This document shows positions 9,335 through 19,574 of a stretch of DNA of 64,000 nt, piece after piece. Location: contig NZ_CP051685.1 in the NCBI RefSeq assembly GCF_012849555.1, positions 744,001 to 808,000 on the forward strand. The letters are read 5' to 3'. The notes under the pieces are model-generated. The model saw nothing but the letters and a program-made list of their open reading frames with translations. It made no database searches and had not been told where the DNA came from. The stretch's first letter is position 1, and every line of letters starts with the position of its first letter. The stretch is from Massilia forsythiae. GTDB lineage: Bacteria > Pseudomonadota > Gammaproteobacteria > Burkholderiales > Burkholderiaceae_D. The translations under genes and the position numbers were made by a program.

Positions 9335-10237
9335 ATGTCGATCGATTTGAAGCAGCTGAAATACTTCCTGGCGGTGGCCGAAGAAAAGAGCTTCAGCCGC
9401 GCCGCCGAGCGCCTGCACATCTCGCAGCCGCCGCTGTCGCAGCAGATCATGAAGCTGGAGAGCGAACTCGGGGTGCGCCTGTTCGCGCGCACCACGCGCA
9501 GCTTCGAGCTGACGGTGGCCGGCAAGGCGCTGATGCAGGAAGCGGCCGACCTGCTGGGGCGCATGCGCATGACCATCGACACCATCCGGCAGATCGACCG
9601 CGGCGAGGTCGGGCGACTGCGCGTGGGCATCGTCGGCTCGGCCATGTGGGGGCCGATTCCCGGCTTGCTGGAACAGTTCCAGAGCCAGTTTCCGCGCGTG
9701 ACCTGGACCATCCACGAACTGGGGCCGAACGACCAGTGGGAAGCGCTGCGCGCGCGCCAGATCGACGTCGGCTTCTGGCGCGAGCCGAAGCTGGACGACG
9801 AGGCGCTCAAGCACGCCAACCTGCGCCAGGACCTGTGCTTCCGCGAGGACGTGTGCGTGGCGATCAACGCGCGCCATCCGCTGGCGCAGGAGGACGCCAT
9901 CGACCTGACCGACATCGCGCACGAGCCGATGCTGACGCTGCACCTGGACCAGTCGGCCGAGCCGCGCTACCTGATCCAGTGCTGCATCGACGCCGGCTTC
10001 CAGCCGGCCATCTTCCAGGAGGCGGCCGAGCCGCAGACGCTGCTGGCGATGGTCGGCGCCGGGCTGGGCGTGGCGCTGATGCCGCAGACCACCAGCCGCA
10101 TCGGCTGGCCGGGAGTGCGTTTTTTACCGATCCGCAGCGGGGCGCCGTCGGCCAATCTGTACATCACCTATCCGAGCCAGGACGATGCGCCGGTGGTGCG
10201 GGCATTCTTGAAGATCCTGCACCCCGAGGGCGAGTAG
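9335..10237 (+). CDS. LysR-family transcriptional regulator
   Basis: The 300-residue regulator has an N-terminal winged helix-turn-helix (residues 5-62, LKQLKYFLAVAEEKSFSRAAERLHISQPPLSQQI) and a LysR substrate-binding domain from about residue 90. The ATG at 9335 is preferred over a long upstream reading because the helix-turn-helix starts directly after it. It lies 53 bases beyond psuG on the same strand and could be read from the psu promoter. It is convergent with pcp, so the usual divergent-target rule gives no help. The inducer is unknown. Confidence 0.9.
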   Translation: MSIDLKQLKYFLAVAEEKSFSRAAERLHISQPPLSQQIMKLESELGVRLFARTTRSFELTVAGKALMQEAADLLGRMRMTIDTIRQIDRGEVGRLRVGIVGSAMWGPIPGLLEQFQSQFPRVTWTIHELGPNDQWEALRARQIDVGFWREPKLDDEALKHANLRQDLCFREDVCVAINARHPLAQEDAIDLTDIAHEPMLTLHLDQSAEPRYLIQCCIDAGFQPAIFQEAAEPQTLLAMVGAGLGVALMPQTTSRIGWPGVRFLPIRSGAPSANLYITYPSQDDAPVVRAFLKILHPEGE

Positions 10238-10255
10238 GCGGCGCGCGCGCCGCGC

Positions 10256-10903
10256 TCAATGCGTGGCGCCGCCCGCCTCCGCCACGTCGCCGTCCACGCC
10301 CACCGCCAGCTCGACCGCGATGCGCAGGCAATCGACGATATCCGCCAGCGCCATCGACGGCGGCCGTTCCGGGCGCGCCGCCGCCTGCTCCGGCAGGTAG
10401 GGCACGTGCACGAAGCCGGCCTTGAGCAGGCGCCCGGCCGCATGGTGCATCAAGCCGTAGAACACGTGGTTGCAGACGAAGGTGCCGGCGGTCTGCGACA
10501 CGCCGGCCGGAAAGCCGCGCAGGCGCAGCGCGCGCACGATGGCCTTGATCGGCAGCGTGCTGAAATAGGCGGCCGGGCCGCCGGCGATGATGGCGCTGTC
10601 CACCGGCTGCTGGCCGGCGTTGTCGAGGATGCTGGCGTCGTCGACGTTGATCGCTACCCGTTCGAGCGAGACTTCGGGCCGGCCGCCGGCCTGGCCGACC
10701 CCGATCACGATGTCGGGGTGCAGTTCCTCGACCGCGTCGAGCAGGGCCACGTTGGCGCGGCCGAACACGCACGGCAGCTGGCGCGCGACGACCTGGAAGC
10801 CCGGTCCGGTCCAGCCGTCCAGCGCGCGCGCCGCTTCCCACGAGGGGTTGATGTCGGCACCGTTGAAGGGTTCGAAGCCGGTGAGCAGGATGGTCTTGGT
10901 CAT
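10256..10903 (-). CDS. pcp: Pyrrolidone-carboxylate (pyroglutamyl) peptidase
   Basis: The 215-residue cysteine peptidase removes N-terminal pyroglutamate from peptides. Starting at the ATG at 10903 puts the active-site residues at the family's usual numbers: Glu81 in EVSLERVAIN, Cys144 in GTFVCNHVFY, and His166 in GFVHVPYLPEQ. It is the third gene of a leftward set after DUF969 and DUF979 genes, 18 bases beyond the latter. The product, free 5-oxoproline, gives a hint to what the two membrane proteins may carry. Confidence 0.95.
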   Translation of the reverse strand: MTKTILLTGFEPFNGADINPSWEAARALDGWTGPGFQVVARQLPCVFGRANVALLDAVEELHPDIVIGVGQAGGRPEVSLERVAINVDDASILDNAGQQPVDSAIIAGGPAAYFSTLPIKAIVRALRLRGFPAGVSQTAGTFVCNHVFYGLMHHAAGRLLKAGFVHVPYLPEQAAARPERPPSMALADIVDCLRIAVELAVGVDGDVAEAGGATH

Positions 10904-10921
10904 GGGGTCTGGCAAATAGTT

Positions 10922-11887
10922 CTATTGGTACATGAGGAAATACAGCAGCGCGATGTTCACGGCCAGCACCGGCAGCGCGGTCGGCAGCTGGGCCTTGATC
11001 ACGGCGTTCTTGTCCGGCAGTTCGAGCAGCGCTGCCGGGACGATGTTGAAGTTGGCGGCCATCGGCGTCAGCAGCGTGCCGCAGTAGGCGCTGAACATGC
11101 CGATCGCCGCCATCACGGCCGGATTCGCATGATACACCCCAACCAGCACCGGGATACCGATCCCGCCAGCGATCACCGGGAAGGCGGCGAAGCCGTTGCC
11201 CATGACGATCGTGAACAGCGCCATGCCGATGCAGAACACGGCGCAGGCGAGCAGGCGCGAATCCAGGCCGATGTACGCGGTCGTCACGTGCGCCACCGCC
11301 TTGCCGACGCCGGCCTCGGCGAACAGCAGGCCGAGCACGGCCAGCATGTGCGGCAGCACCACCGCCCAGCCCATGGCGTCGATCAGGCGGCGCGCCTCGC
11401 GCACGCCCTGCAGCGGCGTGGCGCGCGTGACCCGGCAGGCCAGCGCCAGCGCGGCCATGGCGCCGCAACCCATGCTGACCAGGGTCAGGTTTTTCGGGTC
11501 CAGCAGCGGCCCGGCGAAGCCGCCGAGGTCGACGCGCACGTCCTTCAGCAGGGTCGAGCCGATCATGGTCACCACCGGAATCGCCAGCGCCGGGATCAAC
11601 AGCTTGTGCCCCAGGCGCGCCGCCGACGCGCGCCGCGCCGTTTCCCCCGGCAGCGGCGCGCGGCCCGGCCGTACCAGGCCGAAGCCGGCGACCAGCGCCA
11701 TCGCCACCATCAGCACGCCCGCCGCCAGCGGCGCCAGGCGCTCGCCGAGCAGGTACAGCATGGCGTACAGCCCCCAGAACAGGGCAGTGGTGTAGCGGCG
11801 CGGGTTGGCGCGGTCGCGCAGGTTGAGGATGGCGGTGGCGGCGAACAGCAGCCCGACCAGCAGATAGAACAGGTCGATCGAGATCAC
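10922..11887 (-). CDS. DUF979 membrane protein
   Basis: The 321-residue, strongly hydrophobic protein has about nine predicted membrane segments and the conserved patch NGFAAFPVIAGGIGIP, followed by SAYCGTLLTPMAANFN, typical of DUF979. The start is a GTG at 11887 whose GTGA overlaps the stop of the preceding DUF969 gene, so the pair is translationally coupled. DUF969 and DUF979 proteins almost always occur together and are thought to form one permease. Because pcp follows directly, transport of 5-oxoproline or pyroglutamyl peptides is a reasonable guess, not shown by the sequence. Confidence 0.82.
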   Translation of the reverse strand: MISIDLFYLLVGLLFAATAILNLRDRANPRRYTTALFWGLYAMLYLLGERLAPLAAGVLMVAMALVAGFGLVRPGRAPLPGETARRASAARLGHKLLIPALAIPVVTMIGSTLLKDVRVDLGGFAGPLLDPKNLTLVSMGCGAMAALALACRVTRATPLQGVREARRLIDAMGWAVVLPHMLAVLGLLFAEAGVGKAVAHVTTAYIGLDSRLLACAVFCIGMALFTIVMGNGFAAFPVIAGGIGIPVLVGVYHANPAVMAAIGMFSAYCGTLLTPMAANFNIVPAALLELPDKNAVIKAQLPTALPVLAVNIALLYFLMYQ

Positions 11888-12624
11888 GGGCGCGCCTGCA
11901 TGCCGTGTCCGGCGCGCGGCTGCGCCGCCATGGCTTCGCGCAGGATGCGGCGGTCGAGCCGGCGCAGGTTCCAGGCGTGGATGACGAAGGCGGACACCGC
12001 GGTCGGGATGCCCCACAGCGCCATGTGCAGCGGATCGACTTCCAGTCCTTCGGCGCGCAGGATGGTCTGCATCAGCACGATGGCGCCGAAGGCGACGAAC
12101 ACGTCCTCGCCGAAGAACAGGCCGACGTTGTCGGTGGCGGCGCTCATGGCGCGGATGCGCTGGCGCAGCGGCTCGCCGAGCGCGCCGCCTGCCTTGGCCG
12201 CGGCGGCGTCGGCCGCCGCCTCCGCCATCGGCGCCACCAGCGGGCGCACCATGTTCGGATGGCCGCCCAGGCTGGTCAGCCCGAAGGCAGCGGCCAGCTC
12301 GCGCACCAGCAGGTAGACGGTCAGCAGGCGTCCGGCCGTGGCCGAACGCACCCGGGCGATGCTGGCCTGCGCGTGCTCCTTCAAGCCGGCACGTTCCAGC
12401 AGCCCGATCGCCGCCAGCGGCAGCAGCAGGATCAGCGGCAGGTTGCGCGTCTTGAGGAAGGCGCTGCCCAGCGATTCCAGGATATGGGTCGGCGGCAGCG
12501 CCGCCGCCAGCCCGGTGACGGCGCAGGCGGCGATCACCACCAGCACCGGATTGGCGCGCAACAGGAAGCCGGCGGCGACCACGGCGATGCCGAGCAGCGG
12601 CCACAGGTTGACGGCGGTGTGCAT
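11884..12624 (-). CDS. DUF969 membrane protein
   Basis: The 246-residue membrane protein opens with two hydrophobic segments (LLGIAVVAAGFLLR and LVVIAACAVTGLAAAL) and contains SLGGHPNMVRPLVAPMAE and ATDNVGLFFGEDVFVAFGA, which are DUF969 hallmarks. GGAGAACC stands just before its ATG. It is the first gene of DUF969-DUF979-pcp. A good promoter lies 30-60 bases upstream. The function is unproven; see the DUF979 entry for the transport hypothesis. Confidence 0.82.
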   Translation of the reverse strand: MHTAVNLWPLLGIAVVAAGFLLRANPVLVVIAACAVTGLAAALPPTHILESLGSAFLKTRNLPLILLLPLAAIGLLERAGLKEHAQASIARVRSATAGRLLTVYLLVRELAAAFGLTSLGGHPNMVRPLVAPMAEAAADAAAAKAGGALGEPLRQRIRAMSAATDNVGLFFGEDVFVAFGAIVLMQTILRAEGLEVDPLHMALWGIPTAVSAFVIHAWNLRRLDRRILREAMAAQPRAGHGMQARP

Positions 12625-12655
12625 GGTTCTCCAGTCGAATGATTTTGCTCGCGAG

Positions 12656-12683
12656 ATATTACCTCACTGCCTAGACAAGGCAA
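12656..12683 (-). promoter_or_regulatory. Candidate promoter of DUF969-DUF979-pcp
   Basis: Reading leftward, TTGCCT (12683-12678) and TAATAT (12661-12656) are 16 bases apart, 32 bases before the DUF969 start codon. TTGCCT also forms an inverted repeat with AGGCA a few bases inside, a possible operator overlapping the promoter. Confidence 0.5.
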
Positions 12684-12863
12684 ATGCGTCGGCGGACCAG
12701 TGCGTCTCTTCCGGCGTCGGCGTCGCTTTCATGCCGCGCGCGTACCGCCCTCATGAAGTTCCCCGAACGCATTGAGCACCCGCATGGCCCGAATGGGCGC
12801 GCTCGGTAAGCTCCGATCGGGTTCCACCGCTTCGATCACGCCATACGACATGAGGGACTTGCC

Positions 12864-14195
12864 ATGAACGCATCCACGTCACGACCACGGCCGGCGCCGG
12901 TGCCGGTGCCGGTGCCGGTGCCGGTGCCGGTGCCGGCATCGTTACCGGCGCGCCGCCTTGCCCGGCTGCTGCGCGAGTTGCCTTCGCTGCCGCGCGCGCT
13001 GCGCCGCGCCCTTCCCGCGTGCCAGCCATCCGCGCTGCGCCGGCTGCGCATCCTGCCGCTGCTGCTGGCGCTCGGCGCCGGCATCGGCGGCTGCGGCGGC
13101 GGCGAGGTCGGCATCGGCATCGGCGGCTACTGGTACGACGGCCCGGATTACCACCCCTGGCCCGACCACCCCGAGTGGCCGAGCTGGCCGGACCGGCCGC
13201 AGGGCGCCACCGGCATGTTTCCGATCGCCGGCGACGTCTGCGGCGTGTGCAGCGGCACGCGCGACGGCACCGGCTCGGCGGCACGCTTCAACGATCCGCA
13301 AGGCATCGCCGCCGACGGCGCCGGCAACCTGTACGTGGCCGAGAGCGCCAGCGCCACCGTCCGCAAGATCACGCCGCAGGGCGTGGTCACCACGCTGGCG
13401 GGCGCCGCCGGCACGCTCGGCTATGCCGACGGCAGCGGCGGCGCAGCCCGCTTCAACGGCCCGAGCCGCCTGGAAAGCGATGCCAACGGCAAGCTCTACG
13501 TGACCGACAGCGGCAATTCGGCGATCCGCAGCATCACCCCGTCCGGCGCGGTCGCCACCGTGGCCGGCAGCGGCACCTGCGGCAGCAACGACGGCAACGG
13601 CAGCATCGCCCAGTTCTGCAACCCGAAAGGCATCGCCCTCGACCGCGCCGGCAACCTGTGGGTGGCCGATACCGGCAACCACACCGTGCGCCGCATCGAC
13701 AGCGCCGGCCGCGTGACCACGGTGGCCGGCGCGGCCGGCGTGTGCGGCAGCGCCGACGGGCGCGGCGACGCGGCGCGCTTCTGCAGCCCGCAGGACGTGG
13801 TGGTAGACCAGTGGGACAACGTCTATATCGCCGACACCGGCAATTCGACGGTGCGGATGATCGCCCCCGACGGCCGCGTCTCGACCCTGGCCGGCCTGCC
13901 GGGCCAGTGCGGCGCCGCCGACGGCGGCGCCGGCCAGTCGCGCCTGTGCTCGCCGTCCGGGATCGATATCGAAGGCAACGATTTGTATGTCGCCGACACC
14001 GGCAACGCCACCATCCGCCGCATCAACCTCGACAACGTGACCTCCACCGTGGCCGGCGTGACCGGCAAGAACGGCATCGTGCTGGGCGCCCTGCCCGGCG
14101 GCCTGGACCGGCCGACGGGCGTGGCGCTGGCGCCGGACGGCTCGCTCGCCATCACCACGCACAACTTGGTGGTGAAGCTGCTGGTGGCGAAGTAA
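12864..14195 (+). CDS. NHL-repeat (beta-propeller) lipoprotein
   Basis: The 443-residue protein contains at least five NHL-type blades (from about residue 115), each with a GIA-D-GNLYVAD(S/T)GN-T-R-I pattern and a VATVAG-type strand. Blades often carry Cys pairs such as CGSNDGNGSIAQFC, probably disulphides. A hydrophobic stretch LRILPLLLALGAGIGGC ends in a lipobox with Cys77, suggesting an outer-membrane or periplasmic lipoprotein. The lipobox lies unusually far in, after a (Pro-Val)n tract and Arg-rich segment, so translation may really start later (for example a TTG near residue 39), although GAGGGA precedes the ATG at 12864. The ligand is unknown. Confidence 0.78.
   Translation: MNASTSRPRPAPVPVPVPVPVPVPASLPARRLARLLRELPSLPRALRRALPACQPSALRRLRILPLLLALGAGIGGCGGGEVGIGIGGYWYDGPDYHPWPDHPEWPSWPDRPQGATGMFPIAGDVCGVCSGTRDGTGSAARFNDPQGIAADGAGNLYVAESASATVRKITPQGVVTTLAGAAGTLGYADGSGGAARFNGPSRLESDANGKLYVTDSGNSAIRSITPSGAVATVAGSGTCGSNDGNGSIAQFCNPKGIALDRAGNLWVADTGNHTVRRIDSAGRVTTVAGAAGVCGSADGRGDAARFCSPQDVVVDQWDNVYIADTGNSTVRMIAPDGRVSTLAGLPGQCGAADGGAGQSRLCSPSGIDIEGNDLYVADTGNATIRRINLDNVTSTVAGVTGKNGIVLGALPGGLDRPTGVALAPDGSLAITTHNLVVKLLVAK
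12896..12936 (+). repeat. GCCGGT hexanucleotide tandem repeat (about 6.8 copies)
   Basis: Six full GCCGGT units plus GCCGG encode the Pro-Val tract at residues 12-24 of the NHL lipoprotein. Copy-number change would be in frame, altering length but not causing on/off switching. Confidence 0.9.
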
Positions 14196-14286
14196 GCGCT
14201 CGTCCGGGCTCGCCGGCGCATCCCGGCCGGCGCGCCGGCACATCCAGGCCGGCGTGCCGGTGCGGCCGGGACGGGCGCGGCTGCGC

Positions 14287-14802
14287 CTACCTGGGCGCGC
14301 GCGTGCCGCCCAGCAAGCGGTCGAGCGCGATCGTGCCGCGCTCATCCGGCGCGATCGAACGCACGGCAACGCCGGCCACGGTGTCCCGCTCCAGGCCGGC
14401 GGCGTCGATGTACAGCTTGCCGTCGCGTTCGGCGGTCGATGCCCAATGCACGCGCCCAGCGTCGACGTGCACCAGGATCGGCTCGTGCGTGTTCGGGAAA
14501 TCCAGCCGGCCCCACTCGCCGATGCGGCCCTGGAAGGTTTTCAGGCTGGTCGCCTCGTTCCCCAGCAGCACGCGCTCGATGCGGAACTCGGTCTGCTGGC
14601 AGCCGCTCTCGTTCGAGACGCACACGCGCACGCTGCCGTCGGGCTGCTTCGCGGACAGTGCCGGGCAGGCCGCCGGGCAGGCCGCCGCGCCGGGTGGCAG
14701 CATGGTGATGCGCTCGACACGCCCGAGCAACAGGGATTCCTGGGCCAGCGCCGGCAGGCAGGCGCCGAGCAAGGCAGTACCGATCAACAATCGTTTGCGC
14801 AT
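14287..14802 (-). CDS. Exported protein of unknown function
   Basis: The 171-residue product begins MRKRLLIGTALLGACLPALAQ, a clear Sec signal peptide ending in ALA-Q. GGGAGGAAATC before the ATG at 14802 supports this start over a longer reading. The mature part has four Cys in AACPAACPA and VCVSNESGCQQ, likely disulphides, and no motif I recognise. It is convergent with the NHL lipoprotein gene, separated by a 91-base spacer rich in CCGGC palindromes. Probably periplasmic. Confidence 0.75.
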   Translation of the reverse strand: MRKRLLIGTALLGACLPALAQESLLLGRVERITMLPPGAAACPAACPALSAKQPDGSVRVCVSNESGCQQTEFRIERVLLGNEATSLKTFQGRIGEWGRLDFPNTHEPILVHVDAGRVHWASTAERDGKLYIDAAGLERDTVAGVAVRSIAPDERGTIALDRLLGGTRAPR

Positions 14803-14892
14803 GATTTCCTCCCGAGGATGACATCGATAAGGGGCACCTCTGACAGAACATTGAACCTCGCCGGGCCTGGCGCTTGAATCCATGCCAACAGA

Positions 14893-15195
14893 TTAATCCG
14901 GGCGCACGGGTTTGAACGCATCCTTGCCGACGACGGTGGTCCACGGCCGCACGCGCCAGCGCGTGACCAGGCCTTGCGTCACATACGGGTCCGCGCGCGC
15001 GAAGCGCTCGGCGGCTTCCGGCGAATCGCCGCTGAACAGCAGCACAGCGCAATCGGCCGGATCGGCCAGCGCGCCGGCGATCACGATCTCGCCGCGTTCC
15101 TGGGCGTCCCAGGCCAGTTGCAGGTGTTCGTTGCGGAATTCGCCGCGGCGTTCCAGGTAATCCGGGGCCAGGTCATACATCAGCAGGTAGTGCAC
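14893..15195 (-). CDS. YCII-domain protein
   Basis: The 100-residue product fits the YciI-like family: it opens VHYLLMYDL (GTG start), and has RGEFRNEHL, GEIVIAGALADP, and [19 protein letters not shown], where the His and Asp of the YCII active-site pocket are found. GAGGAG five bases before the GTG at 15195 decides the start; the longer reading has an unrelated Cys-rich leader. Members are small dehalogenase-like or stress proteins without an agreed reaction. It stands alone. Confidence 0.82.
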   Translation of the reverse strand: MHYLLMYDLAPDYLERRGEFRNEHLQLAWDAQERGEIVIAGALADPADCAVLLFSGDSPEAAERFARADPYVTQGLVTRWRVRPWTTVVGKDAFKPVRPD

Positions 15196-15422
15196 GTCGT
15201 CTCCTCGACAAAATCGAACCGGTGACAAGGCTAGCAAGGCATTACATGAAAGGCAACGGTATCCGTAAAACATGAGACCGCATCTTTATGCAGCGCAGGA
15301 AGCATGTGCCTGCCTGTCACCTTAAAACCACTCTTTTCTCGATTTGTCCTTCAAAAGCGCCTTGACTCATCATTTGCGCACGAACGCACAGCGTGTTTCC
15401 ATGGCAGAGCTACACTGTCCGC

Positions 15423-16502
15423 ATGAACACACGACAAAAGATGGCGGCGGGGATGGCTGGTGTTGCCAGCATGCTGTGGCTGGGCCTGACGGCCGCGGTG
15501 ACGGCCAACCAGCGCCGCCTGGTGTTCAATCCCACCCTGCGCCGTGAAGTCGCTCGTCCGCGCAGCCAGGGCCACCGTACCCGCCCGGTGGTGCTGCGCG
15601 CGGCCGATGGCACGCGCCTGTCCGGCTGGCTGATGACGCCGCACCTGCCCGGCCGGCACCCGGCGGTCCTGTATTTCGGCGGCCGCTCCGAGGAAGTGTC
15701 GTGGGTGGTGCGCGATGCCGCCCGGCTGTTTCCCGGCATGGCGGTGCTGGCCATGAACTACCGCGGCTACGGCGCGTCGCACGGCGTCCCGGCCGAAATC
15801 CACATGGTGGACGACGGACGCATGCTGTTCGACTGGCTGGCCGCCAGTGACCACGTCGACCCGCAGCGCATCGCCGTGGTCGGCCGCAGCCTGGGCTCGG
15901 GCGTGGCGGTGCAGGTGGCCAAGGCGCGCCCGGCGCATGCGGTGGTGCTGGTCACGCCCTACGATTCGATCCTGGCGATCGCCAAGCGGCGCTTCCGCGG
16001 GATGCCGATCGGCTACATGCTGCGTCACCGTTTCGAGTCGATCAAGTACGCGCCTTCGCTCACCGCCCCCACCTACGTGCTGCGCGCGGCCAGCGACGAC
16101 GTGGTGCCGCATTCGCATACCGACCAGCTGGTGGCCAGGCTGGCCCGGCTGTGCGGCGACGAGGTGGTGCCCGGCTCCAACCACATGAACATTCCCTACC
16201 TGGCGGCGACCCAGGAACGCATCGCCGCCTTTTTGACCGACCGCTTCCGCCGGCCGGCACCTGCGGCCGGTATGCCGGCCATCGGAGCGCCGGCCGCCGG
16301 AACGCCGGCCGCCGGAACGCCGGCCGCCGCAGCCCCGGCCACCACCATCACGCCCGCCGCCGGCGCAGGCAGCGTCGCATCCGCCATCGTGCGCAGCGGC
16401 GCTGGCGCGCTTCTGCCGGGGAACGACGCCGCTGCCGTCTCCCCGTCCAATTCCCCGCCTGCCCTGCCTTTCCGGCCCGCGCCATCCGTGGCCATCGAAT
16501 GA
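15423..16502 (+). CDS. Membrane-anchored alpha/beta hydrolase
   Basis: The 359-residue protein has an N-terminal hydrophobic segment (residues 8-28) that is probably a membrane anchor, then an alpha/beta hydrolase of the BEM46/FrsA type. The catalytic triad is visible: Ser156 in VVGRSLGSG, an Asp at 225-226 in AASDDVVPH, and His254 in GSNHMNIPYL. YFGGRSEE and MNYRGYGAS fit the oxyanion-hole region. The last 90 residues are an Ala/Pro-rich tail partly encoded by a 15-base repeat and are probably disordered. The substrate is unknown. Confidence 0.85.
   Translation: MNTRQKMAAGMAGVASMLWLGLTAAVTANQRRLVFNPTLRREVARPRSQGHRTRPVVLRAADGTRLSGWLMTPHLPGRHPAVLYFGGRSEEVSWVVRDAARLFPGMAVLAMNYRGYGASHGVPAEIHMVDDGRMLFDWLAASDHVDPQRIAVVGRSLGSGVAVQVAKARPAHAVVLVTPYDSILAIAKRRFRGMPIGYMLRHRFESIKYAPSLTAPTYVLRAASDDVVPHSHTDQLVARLARLCGDEVVPGSNHMNIPYLAATQERIAAFLTDRFRRPAPAAGMPAIGAPAAGTPAAGTPAAAAPATTITPAAGAGSVASAIVRSGAGALLPGNDAAAVSPSNSPPALPFRPAPSVAIE
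16289..16329 (+). repeat. 15-base tandem repeat in the hydrolase tail
   Basis: The unit GCCGGCCGCCGGAAC is present twice perfectly (16289-16303, 16304-16318) and a third time in part. It encodes Ala-Gly-Thr-Pro-Ala repeats in the C-terminal tail of the hydrolase. Confidence 0.85.
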
Positions 16503-16930
16503 TGCCGGCTGCACGGGCGCCGCGATCGCGCGGCGATCCTGTGGTTTTCAGTGAGAAATTGCTGAAAGTTGTCTTTATTTATATTTCCACCAAATAAATT
16601 GCGAAGTAAAATCGTATTTGCCACGAGTAAATGGGCTGTTGCATAGTTGTAGAGCCGAGCTGCGAAGGGATGCCGAAGCGCAGCGCCGTGGTCGAAGAGC
16701 CGATGCATGGGCGGCTGTTGCGATGACGCGACGGCGCTCATATCGGCCCCGACCGCGTTACAAATCGACACCACAGGATACGAGCAGGTCTGACACAATC
16801 CGCTGGCACAAAGCCTCCCCGCAATGCGATGCGGCGACCGTTTCCGTTCGCCGCCCGGCGGGAAGCCGTGCATGTCCTCCCAATGCAGCCGCTGCGCCGG
16901 GTACAATACTAGGATTCCAGGAGCCAATAC
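16503..16930. other. Intergenic region before the BMP transporter genes
   Basis: This 428-base spacer has an AT-rich part (about 16555-16620) and a GC-rich part with no convincing ORF. TACAAT at 16902-16907 is a plausible -10 box but lacks a good -35 at the right distance. CAGGAG (16918-16923) is the ribosome-binding site of the following gene. No riboswitch was recognised. Confidence 0.5.
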
Positions 16931-17932
16931 ATGAAATTCAAGCAACTCAGTATGACGATCGCGGCGCTGTGCGTCGCCGGCGGCGCCGCGGCGGCGCCGG
17001 GCGCGCCGAAGCTGGGCATCGTCTACGACGCCGGCGGCAAGTTCGACAAGTCGTTCAACCAGTCGGCGGCCGAAGGCGCGGCGCGCTTCAAGAAGGAAAC
17101 CGGCATCAACGTCTACGAAGCCCAGGCCAGCAGCGACACGCAAGCCGAGCAGACCCTGCGCGGCTTCGCGCGCAAGAAGCTGGACCTGATCGCGGCGATC
17201 GGCTTTTCGCAGACCCAGGCGGTGCAAAAGGTCGCGGCCGAGTTTCCGGGCACGCACTTCGTCCTAATCGACGGCAACGCCACCGGCAAGAACGTGAATT
17301 CGGTGCTGTTCAAGGAACAGGAAGGCTCCTACCTGGTCGGCGTGGCCGCCGCCATGGCGTCCAAGAGCAAGAACATCGGCTTCGTCGGCGGCATGGACAT
17401 CCCGCTGATCCGCGCCTTCGCCTGCGGCTACACCCAGGGCGCGAAAGCGGTCAACGGCAAGGTCGCCATCCAGCAGAACATGGTCGGCACCACCAGCGCG
17501 GCCTGGAACGACCCGGCCAAGGGCGGCGAACTGGCGCGCGCGCAATTCGACCGCGGCGCCGACGTGGTGTTCGCGGTGGCCGGCGGTTCCGGCCTGGGCG
17601 TGCTGCAGATGGCCAAGGCCAAGGGCAAGCTGGCGATCGGCGTCGATTCGAACCAGAACGGCATCCAGCCGGGCTCGGTGCTGACCTCGATGGTCAAGCA
17701 CGTCGACAACGTCACCTACGACGCCTTCATGCAGGCGAAAAGCGGCCAGTTCACCCCGGGCGTGACCTACAAGGGCCTGAAGGAAGGCGGCGTCGACTGG
17801 GTGCTGGACAAGGATAACCGCAGCGTGGTCCCGGCCGACATCGAAAAGCGCGTGAACGCCGCCAAGGCCGACATCGTCGGCGGCAAGATCAAGGTGGTCG
17901 ACTACCGCGCCGCCGGCTCCTGCCCGCAGTAA
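16931..17932 (+). CDS. BMP-family nucleoside-binding protein of an ABC importer
   Basis: The 333-residue protein has a signal peptide (about residues 1-22, cut after AAA) and a BMP/PnrA-type binding domain: LGIVYDAGGKFDKSFNQSA, DLIAAIGFSQTQAV, GSYLVGVAAAM, IGFVGGMD and VFAVAGGSGLGV. Members bind purine nucleosides in the periplasm. It lacks a lipobox, so it is probably soluble. It is the first gene of a complete importer (binding protein, ATPase, two permeases). A terminator-like hairpin follows and should keep this gene's expression above the rest. Neighbouring nucleoside catabolic genes support a nucleoside substrate. Confidence 0.9.
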   Translation: MKFKQLSMTIAALCVAGGAAAAPGAPKLGIVYDAGGKFDKSFNQSAAEGAARFKKETGINVYEAQASSDTQAEQTLRGFARKKLDLIAAIGFSQTQAVQKVAAEFPGTHFVLIDGNATGKNVNSVLFKEQEGSYLVGVAAAMASKSKNIGFVGGMDIPLIRAFACGYTQGAKAVNGKVAIQQNMVGTTSAAWNDPAKGGELARAQFDRGADVVFAVAGGSGLGVLQMAKAKGKLAIGVDSNQNGIQPGSVLTSMVKHVDNVTYDAFMQAKSGQFTPGVTYKGLKEGGVDWVLDKDNRSVVPADIEKRVNAAKADIVGGKIKVVDYRAAGSCPQ

Positions 17933-17953
17933 GCCTCGTCCGTTTTACACGTC

Positions 17954-17992
17954 AAGCGCACCGCGCCGGCACTCCCGGCGCGGTGCGCTTTT
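17954..17992 (+). terminator. Intra-operon terminator/attenuator after the BMP binding-protein gene
   Basis: Arms of 16 bases (AAGCGCACCGCGCCGG at 17954-17969 and its complement at 17975-17990) enclose CACTC and run into TTTT. This is a strong intrinsic hairpin placed between the binding-protein gene and the ATPase gene, a common way to give more binding protein than membrane complex. Confidence 0.85.
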
Positions 17993-18029
17993 GAACGAAT
18001 GCATTCCATCTTCTTTGACACAGACCGCT

Positions 18030-19559
<1,530 letters not shown>

Positions 19560-19574
19560 CCGAACGAAGCTGAC

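Noticed and set aside
12896..12936. Possible CRISPR or phase-variable tract
   Set aside because: It is a simple 6-base repeat inside a coding region, without spacers, and cannot shift the frame.
16503..16930. Purine riboswitch before the nucleoside importer
   Set aside because: No conserved purine-aptamer loops were recognisable, and such riboswitches are not expected in this group.
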